Positions 27,397 through 37,369 are shown, counted from the stretch's first letter. The stretch: DNA of 56,998 nucleotides from Arenibacter certesii DSM 19833 (GCF_000429545.1 NZ_AUCB01000034.1:1-56998); one strand, 5' to 3'. A program made the numbers and translations. Notes: generated by a model from the sequence alone, not told the origin.

Positions 27397-30300
27397 ATGA
27401 AAAAATATTTACTTCAATTTTTAATTTTAATCAGTGTAACAATTGCACACGCACAAAAAATACATGTTAACGGTTTGGTTCTGGATGCGTATAACGATAT
27501 GCCCTTACCAGGAGCCACCGTACAATCCCTAAACGGAGCATCTTCTACGGTGACCGATTTTGATGGGAAATTTAGAATGTATGCTTTGCCCGGACAATCC
27601 TTGGTGGTGCGATATTTAGGATTTAAGGAGCAAGTTTTTACTGTACCCACCGATGAGTCTTTAATTACTATTGTTCTAGAAGAAGATGTAACTCAACTAT
27701 TGGGAGTTGAAGTTACTGGGGCCTTGGGAATAACCAGGTCCGCTAAGGAATTGGGGTCTTCTTCCCAAATAGTGATGTCGGAGGATCTGAATCAAGGTAG
27801 GGCGGTTAATCCTATTTTTGGCTTGGCAAGTAAAGTCGCCGGACTCCGTATTAACCGGTATGATAGCAAGGTAGATCCCGCTGCCCAGATTGTGCTTAGG
27901 GGAACGCGTTCACTACAACGGGGTAGGGGCATAGATGGAAGGTCTAATAATGAGCCTATATATGTTGTAGATGGCGTACCCATCCCGAGTATTGGTAGAC
28001 TTAATCCTAATGATATAGAGAGTATTACAGTTTTAAAAGGAGCTAATGCTGCGGCACTTTATGGGTCAGAGGGAGTGAATGGTGCCATAATGATAATTAC
28101 CAAGACAGGAAAAACAGGTAAGGGGGTAATTTCCTATTCCAACACCACTACTTTTTCGGATGTTTATTTCTTGCCTGAGGCTCAAACCACATATGGACCA
28201 GGTTTTAATGGAGTATACAGTCCAACCACCTTTGAGTCTTGGGGACCAGCCTTTGATGGTTCTTTAAAGCCATTTGGCAATCCCTTACCCAATGGTAACC
28301 AACCTATGGTGACCTATTCTGCGCCGCCATCGGATAACAGATTAAATTTATTTGATACCGGTGTTCATGTTCAGAATGATATTTCCTTTTCGGGAGGAGA
28401 TGATATCAGTACATATTTTCTAAGTGCACAGCATGTTAAACAAACCGGTGTTATCCCAAAGGATGAAAATAACAGAACCAACCTTCGATTTAATGGTACT
28501 CGAAACTTTGGAAAATTACGCACGGCCTACAGTATTAATTTTATACAAAATAAAAAAGATATTACTCCAGATGGTCCATGGATAAGTGCCTACCGATATC
28601 CCGCTAATTTTGACTATAGTTTAATTAAGGATTGGGAAAGCCCAAATTCCCCTGGAAATCCCAACAATTATTTTATCCCTAATGGAGGATGGTACAGGAA
28701 TCCTTATTTCCTTATAGATAATATCCGTAATCAAAGTGCCCAACAGGTATTAAATGGAAAAATTGAATTGAATTATGATTTGGCTCCTTGGGCAGAAGTC
28801 ATGTACAGAGCCGGATTCTATAGCAATACGGACGAAATTCGAAATTACACCCGAAAATTTGAAGCAGAAGGCACTCGGAATACCCTTGGTTCTGTAGATG
28901 ATGGCAGCCTATTCTATCGCAGATTTAACAGTGACCTTGTTTTAAATTTAAAGAAAGAGATTGGGGATTTCGATACGCGATTATTACTTGGTCATAACCT
29001 TCGTACCGATTATCGAAAGAGCCAGAATATTTCGGCCAGTAACCTGTTATATTCCGATATTATAAACCCAGAGAGTCGCGCTGGGGAATTGGGAGGCGGG
29101 TCTTCCATCACAGAGCAGCGTTCGTTTGGTGTATATGGGGAATGGGTTACGGGATATAAAGATTACGCCTACATTACTTTTACTGGGAGAAACGATTGGA
29201 ATTCTACCTTGAGTAGAGCCCAACGGTCTTACTTTTATCCAGGGGTGAGTGCGTCCTTTATCGTGTCTGAAGCCATTCCTTCTTTGCGAAATTCTGGAAA
29301 ATTATCTTTTGCCAAGATATACGGATCGTGGAACAGGACCGGAAATGTTACGTTGGTCCCCTATCAACTTAACAATGCCTACTCTCAATCCAATGGATTT
29401 CCTTTTGGAAATAACGTCGGATTTTTGCCCAGTCTTACAAATCCCAACCCAGATATAGAACCGGAATTTGTTACCTCCTATGAGGTGGGGATGCAGTTGG
29501 GGCTGTTTGATCAACAGGTAAAATTGGAGGCTACCTATGTGTATTCAGATTCTGATGGTCAGATTTCCAATGCAAATGTTTCCAGTGCTACTGGTTATAA
29601 TGCCATGCTCGTTAATTCGGGTCGCATGACCAATAATATAATAGAATTGAGTGTTAGCGGAGATATTATAAAGAATAGTGATATAAATTGGAATCTTGGT
29701 GTTAATTATAGTTATACGAAGAATGTTGTAAAAGAACTTTATGGCGATTCCCCTTTTCGTCAGAATTTTAGACAGTCCTATGCCTTTGTGGGAGAACAGT
29801 TTCCCAGCTTGTGGGTAAGCGATTATCAGCGGGATCCCAATGGTAATGTGGTGGTAGATGGACAGACAGGAGATCCCATTATTGCAGTGGACAATACATT
29901 ATTAGGGCCTATGGTACCTCCGCATATGCTAGGAATCAATTCTACATTCACGTACGGGAACCTTAGTTTGGGGCTACAGTTTGATGGACGTATGGGAGCT
30001 TGGTTCTATTCGGAAACCATTCCGTCTATGTTCGAATTTGGAACACATCCCCTTACCACAAAATATAATCGAGAACCATTTGTATGGCCTGGATCGGTAA
30101 TAGAAATAGCTCCTGGCGAGTATGTTCAAAATACGGATTTAAACACCTCTAGTGGAGGAAAGGAATTTTGGTCCAGACAAGGGTCCGTACAACGCAATAC
30201 AGCGGCTAAAGCAGACTTTTTTAAACTAAGGGAGGTTAACCTTAGTTATCGTTTGCCAGAATCTATTTTGGGCAATCAGGAGCTATTCCGGTCGGTCAGT

Positions 30301-30456
30301 TTAGGGGTAGTAGCGAGCAATCTGTTCGTTATTACCCACTCTAGTAACAACATTGGTGATCCAGAGTATCTGTATAATAGTACGGATGGATATTACAGTT
30401 TTAGACAAATTCCTCCAATGCGAAACATTGGTCTTACCCTAAACGTTCAGTTTTAA
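27397..30456 (+). CDS. SusC/RagA-type TonB-dependent receptor of a probable metal-chelate uptake locus
   Basis: The 1019-residue protein has a signal peptide (MKKYLLQFLILISVTIAHAQ). Next is a carboxypeptidase-regulatory-like domain (VNGLVLDAYNDMPLPGATVQ). The plug has RLNPNDIESITVLKGANAAA, ALYGSEGVNGAIMIITK and ASKVAGLRINRYD, and the barrel ends in GLTLNVQF. It is SusC-type by its N-terminal domain and its pairing with a SusD-like lipoprotein 19 bp downstream. The neighbours (a PchR-like regulator, a PepSY membrane protein and the DtxR gene 1.2 kb away) suggest a metal-chelate cargo such as a siderophore rather than a glycan. Compare the XusA receptor of Bacteroides, to which it is analogous by context only. 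Confidence 0.93.
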   Translation: MKKYLLQFLILISVTIAHAQKIHVNGLVLDAYNDMPLPGATVQSLNGASSTVTDFDGKFRMYALPGQSLVVRYLGFKEQVFTVPTDESLITIVLEEDVTQLLGVEVTGALGITRSAKELGSSSQIVMSEDLNQGRAVNPIFGLASKVAGLRINRYDSKVDPAAQIVLRGTRSLQRGRGIDGRSNNEPIYVVDGVPIPSIGRLNPNDIESITVLKGANAAALYGSEGVNGAIMIITKTGKTGKGVISYSNTTTFSDVYFLPEAQTTYGPGFNGVYSPTTFESWGPAFDGSLKPFGNPLPNGNQPMVTYSAPPSDNRLNLFDTGVHVQNDISFSGGDDISTYFLSAQHVKQTGVIPKDENNRTNLRFNGTRNFGKLRTAYSINFIQNKKDITPDGPWISAYRYPANFDYSLIKDWESPNSPGNPNNYFIPNGGWYRNPYFLIDNIRNQSAQQVLNGKIELNYDLAPWAEVMYRAGFYSNTDEIRNYTRKFEAEGTRNTLGSVDDGSLFYRRFNSDLVLNLKKEIGDFDTRLLLGHNLRTDYRKSQNISASNLLYSDIINPESRAGELGGGSSITEQRSFGVYGEWVTGYKDYAYITFTGRNDWNSTLSRAQRSYFYPGVSASFIVSEAIPSLRNSGKLSFAKIYGSWNRTGNVTLVPYQLNNAYSQSNGFPFGNNVGFLPSLTNPNPDIEPEFVTSYEVGMQLGLFDQQVKLEATYVYSDSDGQISNANVSSATGYNAMLVNSGRMTNNIIELSVSGDIIKNSDINWNLGVNYSYTKNVVKELYGDSPFRQNFRQSYAFVGEQFPSLWVSDYQRDPNGNVVVDGQTGDPIIAVDNTLLGPMVPPHMLGINSTFTYGNLSLGLQFDGRMGAWFYSETIPSMFEFGTHPLTTKYNREPFVWPGSVIEIAPGEYVQNTDLNTSSGGKEFWSRQGSVQRNTAAKADFFKLREVNLSYRLPESILGNQELFRSVSLGVVASNLFVITHSSNNIGDPEYLYNSTDGYYSFRQIPPMRNIGLTLNVQF

Positions 30457-30474
30457 TTTTAATACCATTTTATC

Positions 30475-31992
30475 ATGCTAAAAAATAAATTTATTCTTAC
30501 TACGCTTTACGTTGTTTCGGTAATTTTACTAGGGTCATGCGATTCTTACCTAGACGTAAACAGCAATCCAAACAAACCTACAAATGATAACCTGCCTTTG
30601 GAAGCTAAATTTCCAGCAGCCTTAGTTTCAACCGTTAATCAGGAGGTGGGCCAAATCAACAAGATAGGAGCCTTTTGGGGAGGTTATTGGGGAACCAATA
30701 ACGATGGTGCCAATCTATATTATGATCTCAAAACATATAATGGCCCCGGCATCCGTAGTCAGAGGGATGGTATTCCTGTTTGGGAAAATGGATTTAACAA
30801 TATCCTTTATTTTAAGTTGATAGAAGAAGAGGCTGCTGCAATTGGTGATGTGTTTTATACCGGTAGCGCCAAGATTATGCAGGGTTGGCTTTTCTTAAGG
30901 TTGGTAGATTTTTATAACAATATCCCTTTCGATCAAGCTGCAAGTGGCAATAATCACCTTAATCCAACGTATGAATCTGGACAGGAAGTCTACGAAAAAA
31001 GCATCAATTTAATAACGGATGGTATTTTGGATGTTAAGGCTTCTGACATGGTTCCTTCTATGAATCATGGAGATGTGCTTTTTGGTGGTAACAAAGATCT
31101 TTGGGCCAAATTTGGAAATACTATAAAGCTGAGGGCGCTGATTAGGCAAAGTGAGAAGGTAGATCAGACCTACTTACAATCAGAAATTGAATCTATTACT
31201 AAGGAAGGGTCTGGATTTCTAGGGCCAAATGAACATGCCTTAGTGAATCCAGGTTATCTAAATACCGATGGGAAATTGAATCCCTTTTGGAATAACTACT
31301 ATCGAGATGTTCAAGGGAACAGTACTGCCAATCATCAAAACCTAAGACCTACACTTTATCTGGTGGATAAAATGAAAAGTCGGGACGACCCTCGTTTGTC
31401 AAAAATTTATCAAGAGGTAAACGGTAAAATAAACGGAGTGATTTTCGGAAATCCCGATGCAGGAAAACCCGAATACTCAAGACAAAATACTTCTGCCCTT
31501 AAAGGTCCGCAAGAAAATAACGGGGAAGCAACTGGATTGCTACACGGAATTGACCAGGGAAGTGTGTTGATGACAGGTTTTGAATCCCAATTTTTACAAG
31601 CAGAAGCTGCTTACAGGGGGTGGATAGCGGGATCTATAACCACGTATTTCCAAAATGGAATCCGCTCATCCATGGATTACCTAAAAGTTGCAGAAACAGA
31701 TGCCTTAGCCTATACAGAAACTCAATTGAGAAACTTCGAACAATCAGGAACTCCATTGCAATTGCTTATAGACCAAAAATGGCTAGCGCTAAACAGTGTT
31801 TCCAGTATTGAAGCTTGGAATGATTACCGAAGGTTAGGCTTACCCCATTTTCCTGGAACTGCCGCTTCTGGAGTTTCGGGACGACCACTTAGGTTAATGT
31901 ATCCCGAGACCGAAAGAGGAACTAATAATGCACAGGTAGAACTGCAAGGGCTCGACTTGGTTACTGAGAACAAAATTTGGTGGATGCCCTAA
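30475..31992 (+). CDS. SusD-like surface lipoprotein (SusD-like_2 type)
   Basis: The 505-residue protein has lipobox ILLGSC (Cys 22) and then the SusD start CDSYLDVNSNPNKPTNDNL, as in the branch of SusD proteins that pairs with metal or peptide receptors. Helical repeats follow (ARIMQG-like segment, LRLVDFYNNIPFDQA), with SGQEVYEKSINLI, FESQFLQAEAAYRGW and the closing QKWLALNSVSSIEAWNDYRR block. It should form the surface lid of the receptor at 27397-30456, from which it is separated by 18 bp. The ligand is unknown. It is probably co-transcribed with the PepSY gene 77 bp further on. Confidence 0.9.
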   Translation: MLKNKFILTTLYVVSVILLGSCDSYLDVNSNPNKPTNDNLPLEAKFPAALVSTVNQEVGQINKIGAFWGGYWGTNNDGANLYYDLKTYNGPGIRSQRDGIPVWENGFNNILYFKLIEEEAAAIGDVFYTGSAKIMQGWLFLRLVDFYNNIPFDQAASGNNHLNPTYESGQEVYEKSINLITDGILDVKASDMVPSMNHGDVLFGGNKDLWAKFGNTIKLRALIRQSEKVDQTYLQSEIESITKEGSGFLGPNEHALVNPGYLNTDGKLNPFWNNYYRDVQGNSTANHQNLRPTLYLVDKMKSRDDPRLSKIYQEVNGKINGVIFGNPDAGKPEYSRQNTSALKGPQENNGEATGLLHGIDQGSVLMTGFESQFLQAEAAYRGWIAGSITTYFQNGIRSSMDYLKVAETDALAYTETQLRNFEQSGTPLQLLIDQKWLALNSVSSIEAWNDYRRLGLPHFPGTAASGVSGRPLRLMYPETERGTNNAQVELQGLDLVTENKIWWMP

Positions 31993-32069
31993 AGCGAGGT
32001 CGGATTAATGCTACCGATAATATAAGTAAATAGGCTTTCTGTTTTATAAAATAAATATTTCATACCATT

Positions 32070-33287
32070 ATGAAGAAACAAGTAAAAACAACTCGCTGGA
32101 TCCGAATCAGGAAATTTTTAAATGATATACACCTTTGGGTCGGATTGATCAGTGGGTTAATTTTATTGGTTGTTTGTTTTACGGGAACATTATATGTTTA
32201 TAATACGGAGATCAGGGAATGGAGTGCTCCACACCTTTATAAAGTAGCTGTTCCTAAAGAAAAAGAAGCGCTGCCCATTGAAACTATAATTCATAAAGGA
32301 AGGTGGGTACTTCAAGGAAATAGTACTGGAATAAAGATTTCTTCAGATCCTGCTCGCAGTCTTCAGATTATCACCAAAAAGGAGGGGGACAAAGGGCGTT
32401 TTGGAACTACTTATTTTTTTGATCCTTATACTGGGAATTTTCTTGGGGATAGTAAGGTAGATAACGCTGTGAACCGTTTTATGGGAAACATATTCAGTCT
32501 TCACCGTTGGTTACTATTGGATAAAATAGAAAAGCCTTTAATTACTGGTTTGGAAAACCGGACACTAGGTGGCTATATTACAGGTGCAGCCACCATATTA
32601 TTCACCATTGGAGTCTTAACAGGTCTCGTTATATGGATTCCGCGAAAGGTAAAATACTGGGGACAGGGACTTAAAATAAAATTCAGGGGAAATTGGAAAC
32701 GAATTAATCACGACTTGCACAATACGCTAGCATTTTATTCTGCTATTATTTTGTTTTTAATGGGAGTTACCGGACCGTTTTGGTCATTTCCATGGTACAG
32801 GGAGGTAATGCAGAAAAGTTTAGGTACTTATAAAGAACAACAAGTAAGTAAGACCTCAAGTAACTTAGAGAATAAAAGTAAGAAATTATTAATAGAGGAT
32901 TCAGATGTATTACCTATCGCAGAATATTTATCCGTTGTGGACTCGCAATTGGATTATTCCGGGGATTACAGTATAAGTATGCCCGAAAAAGGAGGAACTG
33001 AGATTAGCATTAGTAAGAAGAAAATTGGATTTTTCTCACCAGCTGCCTCCGATAAGATAGTGCTGGATGTAAACACCAAGGAAATAAAGGAGTTGGAAGT
33101 CTTTACTGCCAAACCTTTTAATGAGAGGGTATCCAGCTCTATTAAAGCATTGCATATAGGTGATGTATATGGATCGTTTACTAAGCTTTTGTATTTCATA
33201 TCTTGTCTTATTGCTACTAGTTTACCTATAACAGGTACACTGATCTGGATCAATAAAATGAAAAAAACAAAAAAGAAAAAGAAGTGA
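32070..33287 (+). CDS. PepSY-domain inner-membrane protein (PiuB-like, possible ferric reductase)
   Basis: The 405-residue protein has the PepSY_TM layout. A first membrane helix follows a basic lead (LHLWVGLISGLILLVVC, with FTGTLYVY), then a periplasmic PepSY stretch. Helices near 170-195 (TILFTIGVLTGLVIWIP) and 215-235 (TLAFYSAIILFLMGVTG) precede the second PepSY region. The last helix reads LLYFISCLIATSLPITG. The IxxLHRWL motif (FSLHRWLLLD) and HDLHNTLAFY histidines are those thought to bind haem in this family. The tail is almost pure lysine. Relatives (PiuB, FoxB, XusC) reduce or pass on iron from siderophores imported by the linked receptor. This supports a ferric-chelate role for the operon. 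Confidence 0.88.
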   Translation: MKKQVKTTRWIRIRKFLNDIHLWVGLISGLILLVVCFTGTLYVYNTEIREWSAPHLYKVAVPKEKEALPIETIIHKGRWVLQGNSTGIKISSDPARSLQIITKKEGDKGRFGTTYFFDPYTGNFLGDSKVDNAVNRFMGNIFSLHRWLLLDKIEKPLITGLENRTLGGYITGAATILFTIGVLTGLVIWIPRKVKYWGQGLKIKFRGNWKRINHDLHNTLAFYSAIILFLMGVTGPFWSFPWYREVMQKSLGTYKEQQVSKTSSNLENKSKKLLIEDSDVLPIAEYLSVVDSQLDYSGDYSISMPEKGGTEISISKKKIGFFSPAASDKIVLDVNTKEIKELEVFTAKPFNERVSSSIKALHIGDVYGSFTKLLYFISCLIATSLPITGTLIWINKMKKTKKKKK

Positions 33288-33561
33288 AATTCTTCATTAG
33301 CAACTAATTTTCAATGAATTATGGAATGTTAAAAAGTCTAGAAAACTATTTGGGGAAACATACAGTAGGATTACTTTATTGAAAGATTTAATTTGGCTCT
33401 CCTATAGAACGCTGATTTGTAACTGAACAAGATCACTGAAAACACAGTGTTAATTGTCTCTATTGCCAACATTAACTATTTTATTTTTTAATTATATTTA
33501 CCCGATAATATTTCTGTTTTTCAATACATAATAAGATCTAGACAAACAATATCGTAACTCG

Positions 33562-34008
33562 ATGAAAGAAATTCCTAACATTCTCCTTGCCGATGACGAT
33601 CCAGATGATTGCATGTTTTTCAGGGAAGCTTTAGTGGAGTTGTCATTATCTGCCCAATTAACTTTCGTTAATGATGGGGAAAAGTTAATAGATTTACTTA
33701 TAAACGGCACCACAGATCTACCTGACATCCTTTTCTTGGATTTAAATATGCCTATTAAAAACGGGGTTGAATGTCTAACAGAAATTAAAAGTATAGAAAA
33801 ATTAAAAAGGATACCTGTGGTCATTATTTCCACCTCCTATGATTCCACAAGTGCGGATGAATTATATCGTTTAGGAGCAGCCTACTATATACAGAAACCA
33901 ATCGGATTTTCGCAGCTCCAGGATCTAATTTTTCGGGCTATAAAGCTAGTTACAAATAAAAATATAACGAGGCCGGATAAAGTCGATTTTTTACTCAGCG
34001 AACAATAA
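33562..34008 (+). CDS. Single-domain response regulator (Rcp1-like)
   Basis: A 148-residue receiver with every invariant residue present: D11/D12 (LLADDDPDD), phospho-acceptor D60 (LFLDLNMPIKNG), S90/T91 (VVIISTS) and K112 (YIQKPIG). The DDDPDDCxFF opening and the FLDLNMP block are those of the Rcp1-type receivers that partner with PAS/GAF or phytochrome kinases in Bacteroidetes and cyanobacteria. No output domain is present. No histidine kinase is encoded next to it; the nearest is the ATPase-less PAS protein 22 kb away. It is the functional contrast to the degenerate receiver at 12752-13135. Confidence 0.92.
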   Translation: MKEIPNILLADDDPDDCMFFREALVELSLSAQLTFVNDGEKLIDLLINGTTDLPDILFLDLNMPIKNGVECLTEIKSIEKLKRIPVVIISTSYDSTSADELYRLGAAYYIQKPIGFSQLQDLIFRAIKLVTNKNITRPDKVDFLLSEQ

Positions 34009-34044
34009 TTTAAGAATGATAATATGATTTTTCTTTACTGGCCC

Positions 34045-34629
34045 CTAACTTCGTTTTAGGTTATCTAGAAATGCTATTAACGGTAGTATTCGCTGGTTAT
34101 TTTTCTTTTTTCTTTTTAATATGGAGAAATACATAAAAGCGAACATAGCAGCTGAAAGTACACTATGAATCATAATTCTCGAAAATAGCGATAATCCAGA
34201 GTGCTCCAAAATTGCTACATATCCAATATTGATACCCAGAATTAAAAGAAGAGTATAAAACCACATATATCTAGAGGTTATAAGCATTTGTTTTTTTAAT
34301 TTATCAATAAGCTTTACAATATACTTCTGGTTACTTAACTCGGCCTCATTCTTAATGGCGCCAAACCTACTTTTATAAATCTGTATTAGTATCATAATCA
34401 TCCCTAACCCAATTAACGAAACGGCTGTTAAATAGTAGGTATTAGAAAGGACCGGAAGTAAGAATAGTAATAGAATCAATGTCATTGGTAATGCAATGAG
34501 CAAAGCAATTCGCTCAGTTCTCCCTCTTTTTTCAATTTTGTTTAAATCTGCTATTAACTTAGTTATATCTAAGGGGCCCGATTTTTCTTCTTTCCAAAGA
34601 TTTTTCCAATTTAATATTTCTGGGTCCAT
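34045..34629 (-). CDS. Four-TM membrane protein, possible anti-sigma factor
   Basis: The 194-residue protein has about 65 N-terminal cytoplasmic residues rich in charge (MDPEILNWKNLWKEEKSG, LIADLNKIEKRGRTERIALL). Two pairs of membrane helices follow (about 46-65, 70-88, 122-142 and 150-170). The gene starts 2 bp after the ECF sigma gene ends, the usual place for its anti-sigma factor. It lacks the zinc-binding HxxxCxxC of ZAS anti-sigma factors, and no known anti-sigma domain was recognised. The role is inferred from position alone. Confidence 0.6.
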   Translation of the reverse strand: MDPEILNWKNLWKEEKSGPLDITKLIADLNKIEKRGRTERIALLIALPMTLILLLFLLPVLSNTYYLTAVSLIGLGMIMILIQIYKSRFGAIKNEAELSNQKYIVKLIDKLKKQMLITSRYMWFYTLLLILGINIGYVAILEHSGLSLFSRIMIHSVLSAAMFAFMYFSILKRKKKNNQRILPLIAFLDNLKRS

Positions 34630-34631
34630 AT

Positions 34632-35129
34632 CTATTTGAGTTTTTTGTTCAGTGACTTTTTAATTCGGTTTATTCTAACCCCCACATTGGAAGCTGTTAA
34701 GCCCGTTATAGTTGCAATCTCTTCATAACTGCAATCCTCTAACAACAATCCTATGATTATTCTATCTATTTCTTTAAGTGTAGCTATAGCTTTATAAAGC
34801 TTTGATATTTCTAGTTGATTATTGTGAGAATTGTCACTATCTTTCTCATAATGAGGGAGATGTTGGGGGTGGTTTGTTTCCCTTTGCTGTAATTTAGTTT
34901 TTCTATTGAGGGTTAAAAGAGCGGTATTTGTAGTAATGCGGTAAATCCAGGTTTTTATATTACTCTCCTTTCTAAAGCCTTCTAAATTATTCCATACTTT
35001 CATTAAAACCTCCTGAAACAAATCATCCGCATCTGGTTTATTTCCCATAAAGCCCAAACAAAGCCTATATATCTGATCCTTTGAGTCCTTATAGACCTGT
35101 TTAAAATATTGTTCTTTATTTTGCCCCAT
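34632..35129 (-). CDS. ECF-type RNA polymerase sigma factor
   Basis: The 165-residue protein has region 2 (YRLCLGFMGNKPDADDLFQEVLMKVWNNL, then TWIYRITTNTALLTLNRK) and region 4 (ISKLYKAIATLKEIDRIIIG, then DCSYEEIATITGLTASNVGVRINR) joined by a short linker. It has the ADDLFQEV core-binding and the GLTASNVGVRINRIK recognition-helix patterns of ECF sigma-70 factors. The start overlaps the end of the upstream hydrolase by 14 bp, and the stop is 2 bp from the membrane protein, so the three genes are tightly coupled. It probably drives its own operon; the signal is not apparent. Confidence 0.93.
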   Translation of the reverse strand: MGQNKEQYFKQVYKDSKDQIYRLCLGFMGNKPDADDLFQEVLMKVWNNLEGFRKESNIKTWIYRITTNTALLTLNRKTKLQQRETNHPQHLPHYEKDSDNSHNNQLEISKLYKAIATLKEIDRIIIGLLLEDCSYEEIATITGLTASNVGVRINRIKKSLNKKLK

Positions 35130-35991
35130 TGATAAACGACTTTATGTATTTTACAAACCACATTGGTTCATCCCACATGATAAAGTGTTTTGCTGTTTCG
35201 GCAATTTCTATCTTATAATCCTTCGCTTTAGAAAATTGGTTCTCATAGTTGTTTTTAACTAGCTCCTTTGTTATTCCATAGTTTTTAGCGCCGTACCAAC
35301 TTCCAAATACAAGAATAGGTATTTTTACTTTCTCTATATCATCCCTTAAGTCGGTTATCATAAGTTCGTACATGGCTTGGGCAATAGTTTCGCGATCCGA
35401 TTGTAAAGACCATTCTATGGCTGTTGAAATATTTTCAGAATCGGTGATCATTGTAGGAAGGGTAAGTTTTTGTTGTTGTATAAATAAACTATCGGAAATG
35501 GAAACAATCATTTCCCTAGTTTTATGTGCTTGTGGAAGAATAGGTTCGACATTCGTGTTGGGATTATATGCCGCAGCCATAAAAGGATAAGAGTCTACAA
35601 TTACGATTTCTTTTAATAATGCAGGTTCAGAAATAGCTATTGAGAGGGATAGAAATCCGCCTAAACTATGTCCAATCAGAAGGGGTTTGGCCTTAAGTTC
35701 ATTTTGGATATACCTGATAATTTCCTTTTCTCCAAAGGGTAAGTATCCTTTTTCAGGCGAAATGGGTTCCTGATTTGCAAATCCAGCTAAGGTCAGAATA
35801 TGGTATTCATAATTTTCATCTAATAGGTCTGTAGTCTGTTCCCATACTTTTCCTAAAGATGCCAGTCCGGGAATTAAAATTACCGGATCCCCACTTCCTT
35901 TTATTTCCACATTAAAGGGATAGGGTACAGGTTGGGGGAATACTGAAGTTTGAATGAAAAGAGCACCTAATACAATTACTAATTTTTTCAT
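35116..35991 (-). CDS. Exported alpha/beta-hydrolase
   Basis: The 291-residue protein has a signal peptide (MKKLVIVLGALFIQTSVFPQ) and the alpha/beta-hydrolase core. It has the oxyanion-hole segment VILIPGLASLGKVWEQ, nucleophile S109 in LLIGHSLGGF, the acidic strand IVIVDSYPF and the base histidine in AETAKHFIMWDEP. It has the typical length of the non-haem esterase/lipase-like branch. The substrate is unknown. It is the first gene of a hydrolase/ECF sigma/membrane-protein operon, an unusual position: the enzyme may be the output of the circuit or a modulator of its signal. Confidence 0.88.
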   Translation of the reverse strand: MKKLVIVLGALFIQTSVFPQPVPYPFNVEIKGSGDPVILIPGLASLGKVWEQTTDLLDENYEYHILTLAGFANQEPISPEKGYLPFGEKEIIRYIQNELKAKPLLIGHSLGGFLSLSIAISEPALLKEIVIVDSYPFMAAAYNPNTNVEPILPQAHKTREMIVSISDSLFIQQQKLTLPTMITDSENISTAIEWSLQSDRETIAQAMYELMITDLRDDIEKVKIPILVFGSWYGAKNYGITKELVKNNYENQFSKAKDYKIEIAETAKHFIMWDEPMWFVKYIKSFINGAK

Positions 35992-36077
35992 TATAACTGT
36001 TTTATGTTTTTCCCTTTAGATTAGCAAAGTCTAGTTTTATTACACTTTTCAGAGTTATTTTTTAGGAGAGTATTTGG

Positions 36078-36704
36078 TTACCCGATATGAAAGATATTGG
36101 CAATCGCTGAAATGATAAACTCAACTCCAATAGTAATCACAATAAAACCAATAATTCTCGATAAGGAATTTATACCGGAAGCACCCAATAATCTAACAAT
36201 ATAAAATGAGCTTTTCAATATGAGGTAAATGCATATTGTTGCTACAGAAATTGCTGCGAGAATTATAAATACTTTATCTAGTTCGGAATATTCCTGATTA
36301 TAGGAAATTAACAGGGACATGGTTCCCGGTCCTGCTATCATTGGCATTGCCAATGGAGTTAATGAAATTTCTGAGCGGGTTTTAATATCTTCTTTAACCT
36401 TTTCTACCTTCATTCCTTTATGCTTTCTAAATTCTCCGGTTAATAAAGCGAAACCCGATGTCGCAATAATGAGTCCTCCGGCAATTTTAAGGGAGTTTAA
36501 GGTAACTCCGAAGAAGAGTAAGATATACTTGCCGGCAGAAAATGAGATAAGTAATATTATAAAGACATTAATCGATGCCCATAGTGCTATTCGGTTCCGC
36601 TCTAAGCTACTGTTTTCCTGAGTTAGACTAACAAATACAGGTACGGTTCCAAAAGGGTTCATTACCGAAAATAAGGCCGCAAAAATCGTTATAAAAAGTT
36701 CCAT
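36078..36704 (-). CDS. MarC/NAAT-family inner-membrane protein
   Basis: The chosen start is 36704 (MELFITIFAALFSVMNPFG), giving 208 residues; an upstream in-frame start at 36740 adds 12 non-family residues. About six membrane helices are evident, with the MarC signature MNPFGTVPVFVSLT near the N-terminus, ISLTPLAMPMIAGPGTMS after the central loop and SLSRIIGFIVITIGVEFI near the end. The family was named for the mar locus but is not involved in antibiotic resistance; some members are proposed neutral amino acid transporters. It is monocistronic. Confidence 0.88.
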   Translation of the reverse strand: MELFITIFAALFSVMNPFGTVPVFVSLTQENSSLERNRIALWASINVFIILLISFSAGKYILLFFGVTLNSLKIAGGLIIATSGFALLTGEFRKHKGMKVEKVKEDIKTRSEISLTPLAMPMIAGPGTMSLLISYNQEYSELDKVFIILAAISVATICIYLILKSSFYIVRLLGASGINSLSRIIGFIVITIGVEFIISAIANIFHIG

Positions 36705-37369
36705 TCGTTTTTCAGCAAAGATTACTCCTTCCTTTTTCACTGAAATGAACCCTGTATTACGATTATGTAAATTTATCGTATGCTCTTTTTAATGGGAATT
36801 ATGATATGATTTTTTGTTTTTACCGGAAGACGGGTAAAGTGGGCCTGAGTTACTAATTTTTTGTATTTAGATAAACCTAATGGGGTAGATTCGTTGGAAT
36901 AAAAATATGGTTACAGACAGCAGATCACTGACTATTTCCAAAATCGCAGGAGAAAGGAATCAAACTTCGAATTAAATATGGAGGTTTAGCTAATAAAAGT
37001 GAATAGGGGTGTTATTAAAAACGTTTGGACAGGAATCGTAAACGAGTTACTAATATATTTTGGAGGGAGTTGAAACTGGACACTGGATGATTTTTCCAGA
37101 CACTGCCAAAGTTGATAATCCTAGGAGGATAATCCAAATCTCGGCAAAAATGCCGTGGAATTTGCACAATTTTATTAGAAACAACGACAAAGCCCATATC
37201 AATTTTTATTTTTTACAAACGAATGGGAAATCGGGATTTTTGTCCACCAAATTTTAAAAAAAATGCCGCATTTTCAGCGTGTTTTACAGTTGCTCAAATA
37301 GTACATACAATTTTAAGGGGGTCGCTTAGCCAATGTAACGGCTATAGCATAACTATAATTTATAAAAAT
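36705..37369. other. Gene-poor stretch, no supported gene
   Basis: About 665 bp with only short frames of non-coding character (for example 37060-37257 plus and 37015-37197 minus, which overlap each other antiparallel). No RNA gene or strong hairpin was recognised. Confidence 0.45.

Noticed and set aside
37015-37257. Two short antiparallel frames
   Set aside because: They overlap each other on opposite strands, and neither has protein-like composition.
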